Below, piece after piece: positions 22,731-32,874 of a DNA stretch of 64,000 bases; within the stretch, counting starts at the first letter, position 1, and each line of letters starts with the position of its first letter. The position numbers were made by a program, and so were the translations under genes. Source of the DNA: Macrostomum hystrix (taxonomy: Eukaryota > Platyhelminthes > Macrostomidae). The stretch lies in NCBI GenBank assembly GCA_950097015.1, contig CATNEN010000007.1, forward strand, positions 6,748,001 through 6,812,000, given 5' to 3'. Under the pieces are notes generated by a model, which ran no database searches, was not told the origin of the DNA, and worked only from the letters and a program-made list of their open reading frames with translations.

Positions 22731-23100
22731 GATTGAGAAATGAGAAGTGAAATGAAAAAGTTGAAAAGAATGATAAGGTTTGAAAGATGAAAGTTTGTGA
22801 ATTCGGATGTCTGAAGAATCAGATAAGGCGCCCTAATAGCCAAACTAATTTGCAGGCTTTTTATCATCCAGTGGGCTGAACTGGAGCTTATCTTAAGACG
22901 CAGGGTAAAAACTGAAAAATCGATAAAGAAGAAAGAGGTCTCAATATTAAAAACCTATGATTTGGGGTGTCGGCTCTCTAGGCCCGTGTGTGCACATTCC
23001 AAGGCAGAGGGCTAGCAATGTACACTGGTCTGCGCCAGCCTGAAAATGAAGCGGGTTAGGGTACTAATGTACATGCGAATACTATACCCAGCAGAGAACC
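22731..23100. other. spacer 5' of the Helitron ORF
   Basis: Likely 5' leader or promoter of the minus-strand Helitron. No specific element is recognised. Confidence 0.3.
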
Positions 23101-24390
23101 AATGGCGCTGTTGTATAAAACTGTTGGACACATTTAGAAAACAGACACAGTTATTATTAAGACACATTTAAAAAACTGCAAAACACAAAAAACAGGTAAA
23201 CACATTTAAAAAACGGCTAAACACATTTCGACAACTGTTAACACATTTAGAAAACTGTTGAACACATAAAACTGGTAAACACATTTAGAAAACTGTTAAA
23301 CACATTTAGAAAACTGTTAAACACATTTAGAAAACTGTTAAACACATTTAGAAAACTGTTAAACACATTTAGAAAACTGTTAAACATATTTAGAAAACTG
23401 TTAAACACATTTAGAATACTGTTAAACACATTTAGAATACAGGTAAACACATTTAGAAAACTGTTAAACACATTTAGAAAACTGTTAAACACATTTAGAA
23501 AACTGTTAAACACATTTAGAATACAGGTAAACACATTTAGAAAGCTGTTAAACACATTTAGAAAACTGTTAAACATATTTAGGAAACTGTTAAACACATT
23601 TAGAATACTGTTAAACACATTTAGAATACAGGTAAACACATTTAGAATACTGCTAAACACATTTAGAAAGCTGTTAAAAACATTAAGAATACTGGTAAAC
23701 GCATTTAGAAAACTGGTAAACACATTTAGAAAACTGTTGGACACACGTAGAAAACTGTAGGACATTTAAAAGACTGTTGAACATTTTAAAAATACTGTTA
23801 GACACTTTTCTCGATTGAAATTTTGTCAAGATTTGATGATTTATTGTAGTAAGAAAGTAATAGATATTGAGCAATATTAATATTCATATTATATTGAAGT
23901 CTGCTATGCACATTTTACCTATTAAAATCAAACACACACACACACGGGTGAGAAAAGCTGTGATGTAATCTATTTATAAATTCGCAGACTGTCTCGCCAG
24001 TGGGGTTGACACAGCTATGTACATTTTACACAGTGAAATTCTTATCAGTCAGTGTACTCACTTTTAACAAAACTGGCCCTGATGCAATCATTAAAATTGG
24101 CAGTGGTATGCACGTTAACAAAACTGGCTCTGATGTAATGCATTAAAAATCCTATCTAAAACAGTTTTTCCAATATTTAATCCCCTTGGCAATGGAATTA
24201 CGCTTAATAAAAATACGTGTATAATTGTCCCCATATTTTGCATCTTTTGGTGAAGAAATGGTGAAAATCGGTTGAGCCGTTCGGGAGAAAATCAATTACA
24301 AGCAAGCAACCAAGCATTTCATTTTTAGTATATAAGACTAGCAAACTAAGCCCCCTTGGGGGGGCACAACTGTTCAGACAAAAAATATTG
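23101..24390 (-). mobile_element. non-autonomous hairpin/minisatellite element, copy B (inverted)
   Basis: Reverse-complement counterpart of copy A. Reading leftward it has the hairpin (gcccccttgggggggc on the plus strand at about 24350), gctagtctta..., the cgaacggctcaaccgatttt equivalent, two 'caaaactggc(c/t)ctgatg' blocks, a (CA)n tract at 23930, the tttctcgattgaaattttgt block at about 23807, then the 21-bp minisatellite. The end beyond the hairpin matches copy C (ttgtataatg). Confidence 0.7.
23230..23760 (-). repeat. 21-bp minisatellite (copy B core)
   Basis: About 25 units of ctgttaaacacatttagaaa a, the reverse complement of the copy A unit. It keeps an open frame of 172 codons that starts with the same MSYSFL as copy A. 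Confidence 0.9.
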
Positions 24391-26505
24391 TATAATGTTT
24401 CCCCGTTTTCCCGACTCGAGTTTTTCCTCTTCCCCGACGTAGCGTCCCCGAGCCAGCGGCTAAGGCTGAGAGAGACGCATCTCTGCGTTTCCGTGTTTTC
24501 CGCGTACTGCGTGACTCCGGCGGCCCCGCTGGCAAACCCTTGTGCGGCGTCCTGCAATAAACCTGAGACAGAGACCGAGACAGAGACAGAACCTGCGATA
24601 ATCCCCGTGATTCCATGGCGCAGCTTTGATTGGTTCAGCCCGTAAGTGCAATTCGTCAATGGTTTTATCTTAATTAGTCATCGCAAAAATGTTTCTTTTT
24701 GCGTATAAGTGCATACAGCATTACGTCCAGCACTATTCTTTGCTAAAAATATTAACAAGTTACTAAGGCAGTGAATTAGGATTGTTGCTTCTTTAAACTA
24801 ATGCAGGCTAGTGGGGTGTGTTGATGGCAGAAAAGCAGGGGTGTTGGTACCTTACTGTAAAGGTGGCATCACAAAAAGCAAATAGCGATTGGGAAAACAT
24901 TTATCAACTTTTAATCGACTTTAACACGACATGACCTAGCTTGACCTACCCAGACTGACTAGATTAAGAGTAGGGGACCTTGGGTGGTGTGGGCTTTGCC
25001 CCCTCCCAGAGGCTGCTTAGAAACTATCACACAGTCTCCTGCAACCGCATGAGAGGCATGAGCAATGTGTTACCGTAGTTGGACGGTTACAACATACCTT
25101 CAATATGGGCAGAGTTTGATCTCTGGTTTGGTGAATTCGGCTTCAATTATATTCTCAGTGCTTCGATGAACTACAGAAGGCTTAAAACTTTGTGCTTCCT
25201 GCGCATAGCGAAACTTGTCAAACTCGCATACGTGGCCGTTGATGCACCGTGCCATTCGTGAGGTGCTCTCAATGATCGACTGCAACAAGGGTTCAATTAC
25301 TTCGTCTTCATCTCCGTCGTTGTGATTGACGCAAACTGCCTGACCAGAGGTAACAGCTTTCTTCTAAAAGGTCAGCCAATAGTCGGACCCCATGATAGCA
25401 TCAAGCAGAGCAGTCTGTGCTTCCTGTTGTGTTGTTGCTCTAGCTAGGCGAAGAAGGCAGCTACCAATACGATATATACTAACATGTAACTAACTATATT
25501 TTCATATTAAGGAAACAAACTTCGATTTATTTTAATTCACTTCGATTCACCTCAATTTCCTTCTTATTTCTTACTGTTTCTCCAAAACTCAATTATATGG
25601 GACGAAGATGGTCGTCGTATTGCTGGCTCAAAGACAGTTTTCTTTAGTTTTTGCTGGCTAAAATGCATTACATTGAGCGGAGGTGAGGGAGTGCATTTAA
25701 ACGAAATGAAAGGATCGCGAAAAAAACTTTGATATTTTGGCAGTGATTCAATTTTAGAAATACGGTTAATTATAAAATTTATAAAGGATCTGCCTGAATT
25801 CTAAGATATTTATAAAGGCTTTATATAAGCCTTTTTTAGGGTGCGTTCGAGTAGCTTAAAATGACTTAAACTAAACTAAACAGTTGCTTTAGTGTAACTT
25901 TTTAAAACCGAGATAATTTTTATTAACATTTAATTGGGTATCCACTTTTTATTACGTTCTCTAGCATGAGAGCCCACTGACTGTTGTCTTTGCATTCATT
26001 TGGAAGCCCAGGTAATTCTATTCCTGGATGTATTCCAGGAAACACAATCAGTCAAAAGTCAAAACAATCACGCTCTCTGCTTAGGCCGTTAGGGAGTTAG
26101 TTGTAGCTTTGTTTTCTGGATATATTAACATAGTCTATTTTATGCTAATTTCTATTTTCTGGATAGCTATGACAGAATTATCAGACTGAGACTTTGTTTG
26201 GGCTTTTCTGCATTTCTATAACTCTACTGAATATTACTAAGTACGAGTAATTGCAGTAAAGAATACTATTTATCTCTTCATTCTGTATAAAAGTGCAACT
26301 ATAGAAAGTTATTGAGAATAGAAGTGAATGAATGGATCCATGTACAGATAAAATAATTATGGAAAAAGAGGGCAGCCTATTGGACTCTATGATGGGGTGG
26401 GCTTAGGTTCCCAATTTTTACTTTGAATTTTGCTTCTGAACACACGATTGCAAGTACCCGTGTAATATTTGGACCAACAATTATCTTTATCTCTATTCTT
26501 AGTTT
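24391..26505. other. spacer
   Basis: A GC-rich patch at 24400-24640 contains a (gagaca)n run. The remainder is AT-rich. No open frame here shows a recognisable domain. Confidence 0.3.
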
Positions 26506-26509
26506 AAAA

Positions 26510-27255
26510 AACGTTAGCGACATTTTACCGCACTGTTTATATCATGTTAAAAAACGCACTGTTTAACAAACCTTATTATGCGGTAGACTATGCGGAATTT
26601 ACCGTACTGTTTAAATGACCTCATTTCAGGCTTGGACTATGCGGTAGACTATGCGGAACTTACCGCACTGTTTAAATGACCTCATTTCAGGCTTGGACTA
26701 TGCGGTAGACTATGCGGAATTTATATCACTGTTTAAATGACCTCATTTCAGGCTTGGACTATGCGGTAGACTATGCGGAATTTACCGCACTGTTTAAATG
26801 ACCTCATTTCAGGCTTGGACTATGCGGTAGACTATGCGGAACTTACCGCACTGTTTAAATGACCTTATTTCAGGCTTGGACTATGCGGTAGACTATGCGG
26901 AATTTACCGCACTGTTTAAATGACCTCATTTCAGGCTTGGACTATGCGGTAGACTATGCGGAATTTACCGCACTGTTTAAATGACCTCATTTCAGGCTTG
27001 GACTATGCGGTAGACTATGCGGAACTTACCGCACTGTTTAAATGACCTCATTTCAGGCTTGGACTATGCGGTAGACTATGCGGAATTTATATCACTGTTT
27101 AAATGACCTCATTTCAGGCTTGGAAAATGCGGTAGACTATGCGGAATTTATATCACTGTTTAAATGACCTCATTTCAGGCTTGGACTATGCGGTAGACTA
27201 TGCGGAATTTACCGCACTGTTTAAATGACCTCATTTCAGGCTTGGACTATGCGTA
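26510..27255. repeat. 61-bp satellite with TIR-like start
   Basis: About 11 copies of a 61-bp unit (tttaaatgacctcatttcag, gcttggactatgcggtagac, tatgcgg...accgcactg). The left edge (acgttagcgacattttaccg) recurs inverted at 44.31-44.33 kb. Each unit contains accgca and tgcggt, so it can fold back on itself. Confidence 0.9.
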
Positions 27256-27501
27256 GGAGTGTCCGGTTTAACAGTGATAGATATATTTTAGCTTCGAATA
27301 TAAAGTCTGTGTAATTAGTCTTGTTGCATTGTGCACGTCGTTAACGAAAAAAACGTCCACAGCGAAAAATCGTCCAGAGCCAAAACAGTAAGTAAATAGT
27401 AACTGGATGCTGACGCAAGCCATATTACGGTACAAAAATCTATGCAATTAGTCAAGCCAGACTGAATTGCAAATGACGGAGCGACATTGAATTTGACGTA
27501 G
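27256..27501. other. spacer
   Basis: No gene recognised. Confidence 0.3.
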
Positions 27502-27670
27502 TCAGTCAAGACGTACGGAGCAGCTCATCAAATCCTCCTGGCCTTGGTCCCTGTTGAGAAAGGGGATGTTCTAATATCAGCAACCGTCAATATCGGTGCC
27601 ACGGCCGTGTCAAGACCAAAGAATTTTTTACTCGCATTGCAGAATCTAAAAGCATAATCGAACTACTCAC

Positions 27671-27824
27671 GTGTCTGCCCCGATACAGAAGTCGCACCGC
27701 CAAGTCGGCTGCTCCATTGACTCGAGAGATGAGATTTGCGCATGGCCGAACGCGCAAACCGTGTGGCACCACATGCGACACGAGTCACAAAAAATCTGTC
27801 GTGTGTAATGTATGTGGGCAATAG
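27671..27824 (-). CDS. PHD-finger exon
   Basis: A 154-nt exon between acceptor ctttctag (27826-27825) and donor gtgagt (27670). It encodes IFCDSCRMWCHTVC, then a ~24-residue loop and TWRCDFC. This is the C-terminal C-x2-C-x4-H-x2-C...W-x-C-x2-C half of a PHD zinc finger, which usually reads histone tails or sits in transposon proteins. It is probably the last part of the minus-strand gene on the far side of the Copia insertion. Confidence 0.65.
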
Positions 27825-27861
27825 CTAGAAAGTGAAAATATTCACAATTGATGCAATCATT

Positions 27862-28116
27862 TATTAAGAAAGTCTTATTTAAGAATAGCAGACTCAGCGT
27901 TTATTTAGGACGGATTTAGAGAAGGATAAAGGGGTGAGACAATTAGGTAGCTCTGGCGTAGCTCAACAGAAGTTACAGGTACAGTTTGGAAATTTAGCAA
28001 TCTACCATAGATATAAAGCTTACTTAGATTCTAGAAAATTCTAGAAGGAAAACTTTAGGATTTACTTACTATTAATAGATGCAGCTATTTTTAAGATAAA
28101 CGATTACATATTAACA
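27862..28116 (-). repeat. Copia 3' LTR
   Basis: 255 bp, starting (on the minus strand) tgttaatatgtaatcg and ending ttcttaata. It differs from the other LTR by c/t (aaaactttagg versus aaaccttagg). Confidence 0.95.
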
Positions 28117-28127
28117 CTCCCACTTAA
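28117..28127 (-). promoter_or_regulatory. Copia polypurine tract
   Basis: The minus strand reads taagtgggag immediately before the 3' LTR, the expected plus-strand primer position. Confidence 0.7.
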
Positions 28128-28223
28128 TGTTTAGATTAAAAATTCTAATGCCAAACATACTTTTAATAAAGAGTTAGATGTCAGATCTGGAAGCAGTTAT
28201 CAGTTCAGTCTGAAATACTCGTA

Positions 28224-31200
28224 TTAACGAACGGGAATTAGTTCTTCAAGTAATTGAAACTTGGCATTCGACAGTGCTTTTGTAAGAATGTCAGCAACCA
28301 TTTCTTCAGACGGACAGTAAACTAGTCGTAAAGTTCCACTGACTAACTTCTCACGCACGAAATGGTGACGGATATCAATGTGCTTGGAACGACTGTGGTA
28401 GACAGGATTTTTCGCTAGAGCAATACAGCCTTGATTGTCTTCTAGGATAGTGGCACATCTGACAGTTTCTATGCGAAGATCCCGTAGTAATTGTTGTAAC
28501 CAAGTGGCTTCCTGAGTAGCAGCTGAGAGAGCCATGTACTCCGCCTCCGTTGTCGATAAGGCTACAGTTTGTTGCTTTTTGCTGCTCCAGCTAATCGGAC
28601 ATTCAGCCAACTTGAAGATGTATCCTGTAGTAGAACGACGGTCATTTTGATCTCCAGCCCAGTCTGCATCGGAATAGCCAATTAGGTCAATTTCGCGCGA
28701 GTCCTTCTGAAAAACTAATCCAGATGAAATCGTTCCTTTTAGGTACCTTAGGACACGCTTCACTCCACTCCAATGCTGTTCAGTTGGGTCTGAGCAGTAA
28801 CGCGCGAGAACTCCCACTGCAGCTGAAATATCTGGTCGTGTAGCTAATGCTGCATAGTTTAGACTTCCTACTGCGGCCTGATACATAGTTTTGTCCACCT
28901 TAGCATCGCAGTCTTGTGCAGTGTAGAACTTGACACTTGTATCCATTGGTGTTGATACCGGTTTACAGTTAATCATGTTGAATTTTGATAGGACACTATT
29001 TAAATAGCGTTCTTGGTTCAGAAACAAAGAGCCATTATTCCACGTAGCTTGAACTCCAAGAAAGTAGTGAAATTCGCCTAAGTCTTTCATTTTAAATTTC
29101 GATTGCAGTTCTTGCTTCAACACAAACATGTAATCATCAGAAGCGGTTAGCAAAATGTCGTCCACGTACACACCGATCGCAGATTGAGAGTTAGCATAAA
29201 TGCATGGTTCTGACTTTGCCTGCGTGAGGTTAAGACTTAAGAGTTCATCATGGAGCGTTTGATTCCAACATCGAGGTGCCTGTTTTAGTCCGTATAGACT
29301 TCTTTCAAGTTTGCATACTAGCGTTTCCTTGCCTTCAACCACAAATCCTTCCGGTTGTTCCATATAGATTTCCTCGTCTAGTTTGCCGTTTAGAAATGCT
29401 GTTACGACATCCATCTGGTGAATTTTCCAATCTCGTTGAATTCCAAGAGCTAGTAGAGTTCTGATTGATGTAAATCGAGCTACTGGTGCGTAAGTCTCCT
29501 CATAATCTACACCATGTTCTTGAGAGTATCCTTTAACAACCAATCTTGCTTTAAATCTATCTACTAAGTTGTCTGACTTGTACTTGACACGAAATACCCA
29601 TTTACAGCCAATAGTTTGACGTCCTTTAGGTAGTTCAACCAGTTTCCAGGTCTTGTTCTCCATCAGTGACTCATACTCGGCGTTTGCAGCCTCTTGCCAG
29701 TCTCTAGAAAAAGAGCTGTCCAATGCTTCCTTCAGAGTTTTTGGTTCTTCAATTTGTGTTGCCACAGATGCTACGTAACGGTCAACGGGCTTCTTATCTC
29801 GAGTTGATCTCCGAACTTCTTGTTTGTCGACATTTCCAGAAACACATTTGAAATCAGACGCTGCAGCTTCCGTATCTGCATTCAGTTGAAGTCTCTCCTG
29901 CTTCTCCGATACTTGTTTAACGAAGCACGACTCTTTGAACGTTACATCTCGACTAACGAACACGGTTTGTGTTTGGAAATCAAAACAGCGGTATCCTTTG
30001 GAAGTTTCCGAGTATCCAATAAATCTGACTTCCCGAGCTTTGGAGTCAAATTTGTGACGCCTTTCAGCCGGGACATGGGCGTAGGCAACGCATCCAAATA
30101 CTCGCAAATGCTGAACATTCGGCCTTTTACCAGTCCAAATCTGATATGGTATAGCTTTGTTGATTGCACTCGTTGATGACCGATTACGCAAATATGTTGC
30201 TGTAGAGATAGCTTCTGCCCAGAATTCTTTGCCAATATGAGCATGTGCAATCATTGTTCTTGCTGCCTCCACCAAGGTTCTGTTCATTCTCTCAGCTACT
30301 CCATTCTGCTCAGGAGAATGTGGGACTGTAGTTTGGTGAATGATTCCGTTTTTGACACAGAACTTTTCAAATTCTCTTGATGTATACTCTCCACCATTGT
30401 CTGTCCGTAGAATCTTGATAGACTTGCCTGTTTGATTCGTAACAAAAGCCTGAAAATTCTTGAATTTTTCAAAAACTTCTGACTTGTTTTTCATAAAGTA
30501 AACTGAGCAGTAGCGCGAGTAATCATCAATAAATGTGACAAAGTACTTCGATCCTCCAATGGATGTAGTTTGCATTGGACCACACACGTCACTGTGAATT
30601 AGACCCAATAGTTCGCTTGACCTTGACGCTACACCCTTGGTAAATGGCGTTCTATGTAGTTTTCCTTCTATACATGCCGTGCAGAAACTGATGCTTCCAA
30701 CTTTTGCGTCAATGCCGTCAACTTGCTTTTTATGAATTAGAGATTTTAGATCTTGCTCTCCTAGGTGACCATATCGCTGATGCCATAAATCTAAACTGTT
30801 GGTTTTCGCGATTGTTGCTGATTCAGTAGTAACAGAAATACCTTTGAGTTTGTACAATCTCCCAACTTTCAAAGCTTCTCCAGCAACTGTGCCTTTATTA
30901 TCTACAATCTGACACTTGTCATCGCTAAACTTGACACTGAACCCTTTTCTGGTGACAGCGGATACTGAAAACAGGTTTTGCTCCATGAGTGGGACGCACA
31001 GAACATCAGTCAACTTACACAATTTCATTTCAGAGCCGACGCTGATGTGCATCCTGATAATACCTTTTCCTGTAGCATTTAGTTTGTGACCATCTGCTAA
31101 CGAAATTTTCTCTTCCACTAGCAATTTCTGGAAATCCACAAAATTCGTACGATCATTGGTCATGTGATTAGTTGCGCCTGAGTCCACAATCCAAGTAGTA

Positions 31201-32099
31201 CTGATTGACTCCTTTGATGCGCCCAAAGACACTGCCGAAAATGCAGAATCTTCACCCGAAACATTGCTATCTTCTTTCCCTACGCTTTCTGGAAAGTCTG
31301 CAATCTTAGCCTGATGTTTCCGCCGATTTCTATTAAACTCTTGTGGTCTTGAACTTGTGCTAGTCGCACCTGTTACTGAGAGGCTGTTCTTATATTTGTA
31401 GCATTGCTTCTTTACGTGACCAGGCTTATTACAGAAAAAGCATACTTTCGGTCTGACACTCTGGTGCTGTTGCTTATTAAATCCAACCAGAGCCTTCGAG
31501 TTGCTGCTAGATCCACAGCTTTCCTGCTCAAGTCGTTTTGACTCCTCGTGCAAAAGCCGTTCGTGTACGAATTCCATCGTCAGGTCGTCCGCCCGCGATT
31601 CCAGAGCTGTAATCAACCCGTCATAAGACTTCGGCAAACTATTTAGCAAAATTGTGACTTGATAGTCTTCGGGAACACCTGCCCCGATAGCCGACAATCG
31701 TTTGACGATATCCTTGAGCTGATTAATATGCTCCTGCATGGATGCACCTTCCTCCATCTTGAGCGCCTGTAGTTTCCGATTTAGGAATAATTTATTTGCC
31801 AATGTACTTCGCTCGAAATGTGTTTTAAGCTTATTCCAGGCTTCCTTTGGAGTTTCTGCATCCTCAATGAGATGAATTTGACTATCTGCAACAGCCAATA
31901 CGATAGTTGCTAGGGCTTTATTCGCACGCCGATTGAAATGAACTTTGACCTCGTTGGTCGCGTCCTCAGCAAGTGTCTCGGTACCATTAACAACTTCCCA
32001 AAGTTCTCGCTCCATCAGAACGTTCTTCATCTTGAACTTCCAGATATTGTAGTTGGAACTATCCAACTTCTCAACCAGTGGCTTGGCATCGAAGGACAT
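28224..32099 (-). CDS. Copia Gag-Pol polyprotein
   Basis: 1,291 residues, uninterrupted, ATG at 32099. Domain order is Gag (1-235) with zinc knuckle C220-C223-H228-C233, protease DSGAT at 306-310, integrase zinc site H440-H445-C473-C476 and catalytic D504-D567-E603 (35-residue D-E spacing), then reverse transcriptase with D897 and YVDD at 978-981, and RNase H with STTEAEYMAL and the HIDIRHHFVRE end. Integrase before RT defines Ty1/Copia. It would copy its RNA to DNA in cytoplasmic particles and integrate it. All catalytic residues checked are present, and no frameshift separates gag from pol. Confidence 0.97.
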   Translation of the reverse strand: MSFDAKPLVEKLDSSNYNIWKFKMKNVLMERELWEVVNGTETLAEDATNEVKVHFNRRANKALATIVLAVADSQIHLIEDAETPKEAWNKLKTHFERSTLANKLFLNRKLQALKMEEGASMQEHINQLKDIVKRLSAIGAGVPEDYQVTILLNSLPKSYDGLITALESRADDLTMEFVHERLLHEESKRLEQESCGSSSNSKALVGFNKQQHQSVRPKVCFFCNKPGHVKKQCYKYKNSLSVTGATSTSSRPQEFNRNRRKHQAKIADFPESVGKEDSNVSGEDSAFSAVSLGASKESISTTWIVDSGATNHMTNDRTNFVDFQKLLVEEKISLADGHKLNATGKGIIRMHISVGSEMKLCKLTDVLCVPLMEQNLFSVSAVTRKGFSVKFSDDKCQIVDNKGTVAGEALKVGRLYKLKGISVTTESATIAKTNSLDLWHQRYGHLGEQDLKSLIHKKQVDGIDAKVGSISFCTACIEGKLHRTPFTKGVASRSSELLGLIHSDVCGPMQTTSIGGSKYFVTFIDDYSRYCSVYFMKNKSEVFEKFKNFQAFVTNQTGKSIKILRTDNGGEYTSREFEKFCVKNGIIHQTTVPHSPEQNGVAERMNRTLVEAARTMIAHAHIGKEFWAEAISTATYLRNRSSTSAINKAIPYQIWTGKRPNVQHLRVFGCVAYAHVPAERRHKFDSKAREVRFIGYSETSKGYRCFDFQTQTVFVSRDVTFKESCFVKQVSEKQERLQLNADTEAAASDFKCVSGNVDKQEVRRSTRDKKPVDRYVASVATQIEEPKTLKEALDSSFSRDWQEAANAEYESLMENKTWKLVELPKGRQTIGCKWVFRVKYKSDNLVDRFKARLVVKGYSQEHGVDYEETYAPVARFTSIRTLLALGIQRDWKIHQMDVVTAFLNGKLDEEIYMEQPEGFVVEGKETLVCKLERSLYGLKQAPRCWNQTLHDELLSLNLTQAKSEPCIYANSQSAIGVYVDDILLTASDDYMFVLKQELQSKFKMKDLGEFHYFLGVQATWNNGSLFLNQERYLNSVLSKFNMINCKPVSTPMDTSVKFYTAQDCDAKVDKTMYQAAVGSLNYAALATRPDISAAVGVLARYCSDPTEQHWSGVKRVLRYLKGTISSGLVFQKDSREIDLIGYSDADWAGDQNDRRSTTGYIFKLAECPISWSSKKQQTVALSTTEAEYMALSAATQEATWLQQLLRDLRIETVRCATILEDNQGCIALAKNPVYHSRSKHIDIRHHFVREKLVSGTLRLVYCPSEEMVADILTKALSNAKFQLLEELIPVR

Positions 32100-32239
32100 A
32101 GTGTCGATCCACCAACACAGCTGGTTGTTGAGCTGAACTTTCTAAGAGACGGTAGATGAGAACAATCACGCCGACTGACGCACTGCCACTAGAGCAGCTT
32201 TAGTGCTCAAACTGCAGCAGATCGCAGTGGAAGGGCGCA

Positions 32240-32251
32240 GGGCCCATAACC
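32240..32251 (-). promoter_or_regulatory. Copia primer-binding site (initiator tRNA-Met internal fragment)
   Basis: On the minus strand the 12 bases next to the 5' LTR read ggttatgggccc. This is complementary to the anticodon-arm region (gggcccataacc) of initiator tRNA-Met, the half-tRNA primer known for Drosophila copia. Confidence 0.8.
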
Positions 32252-32506
32252 TATTAAGAAAGTCTTATTTAAGAATAGCAGACTCAGCGTTTATTTAGGA
32301 CGGATTTAGAGAAGGATAAAGGGGTGAGACAATTAGGTAGCTCTGGCGTAGCTCAACAGAAGTTACAGGTACAGTTTGGAAATTTAGCAATCTACCATAG
32401 ATATAAAGCTTACTTAGATTCTAGAAAATTCTAGAAGGAAAACCTTAGGATTTACTTACTATTAATAGATGCAGCTATTTTTAAGATAAACGATTACATA
32501 TTAACA
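32252..32506 (-). repeat. Copia 5' LTR
   Basis: 255 bp, same boundaries as the 3' LTR, followed outside by the tcatt duplication. Its unusual terminus is TG...TA rather than TG...CA. Confidence 0.95.
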
Positions 32507-32642
32507 TCATTATGTTTGCAAATTGCGGTTGTGAGTCTACTGTGTACTGGTATACGTATATGTCTAAGTATATATAAGAGGCGTCACGAACTTTATTAAA
32601 CTCACCCACAGGTCTTGCTCTTTCTCGGGCTCGGCAGCTCCG

Positions 32643-32874
32643 CTAAACACTCTTGCTGGCCCGCCGGAGCAATGCGCGCCAAATTTTTTGGCGATAATTT
32701 AGCAAGGCTTGCGCAGTCGCCTGCACTGGCTGCGCTAAGTCCGCTTGCTGCACTATCCGAGAAGCATAAATGCAGCAAAATATGCCGCAACTATTGCAGT
32801 CCTGCTGCATCGGGTGTTCAAATCTGCGGACCTGAAGTTTTGGCCATTTAATATCGGCCGGAAGTGCCAACGTG
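32643..32874 (-). CDS. Ulp1/SENP-like (C48) protease C-terminal fragment
   Basis: Read leftward from an AG acceptor at 32876-32875. The piece HPMQQDCNSCGIFCCIYA has the Gln (oxyanion) and Cys-Gly (nucleophile) arrangement at the end of C48 peptidases. It is followed by a helix-forming tail ending at TAG 32643. The His and Asp of the triad would lie in earlier exons and were not found. A strong donor (tgtgg|gtgag) at 32606/32605 lies beyond the stop in another frame, which suggests a frameshift. Confidence 0.5.

Larger units (their letters stand above)
27862..32506 (-). mobile_element. complete Ty1/Copia LTR retrotransposon
   Basis: Two 255-bp LTRs (27862-28116 and 32252-32506) differ at one position. 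They are flanked by the 5-bp target duplication tcatt (27857-27861 and 32507-32511). A tRNA-derived primer site and a purine tract sit immediately inside the LTRs. One uninterrupted 1,291-codon gag-pol fills the interior. This is a recent, possibly still competent insertion lying in an intron of the broken minus-strand gene, in the same orientation. Confidence 0.97.

Noticed and set aside
27587-27781. A minus-strand frame resembling a bacterial HPr phosphocarrier (HGLRVRPCANLISR, SSIMLLDSAM).
   Set aside because: The same DNA in another frame encodes an exact PHD zinc-finger half (CDSC...WCHTVC...WRCDFC) with proper acceptor and donor. The HPr-like frame has a stop immediately upstream and lacks the catalytic His, so the similarity is coincidental.
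32240-32251. Possible tRNA fragment (gggcccataacc).
   Set aside because: It lies directly next to the LTR and is the Copia primer-binding site. No cloverleaf surrounds it, and no tRNA or rRNA gene was recognised in the window.
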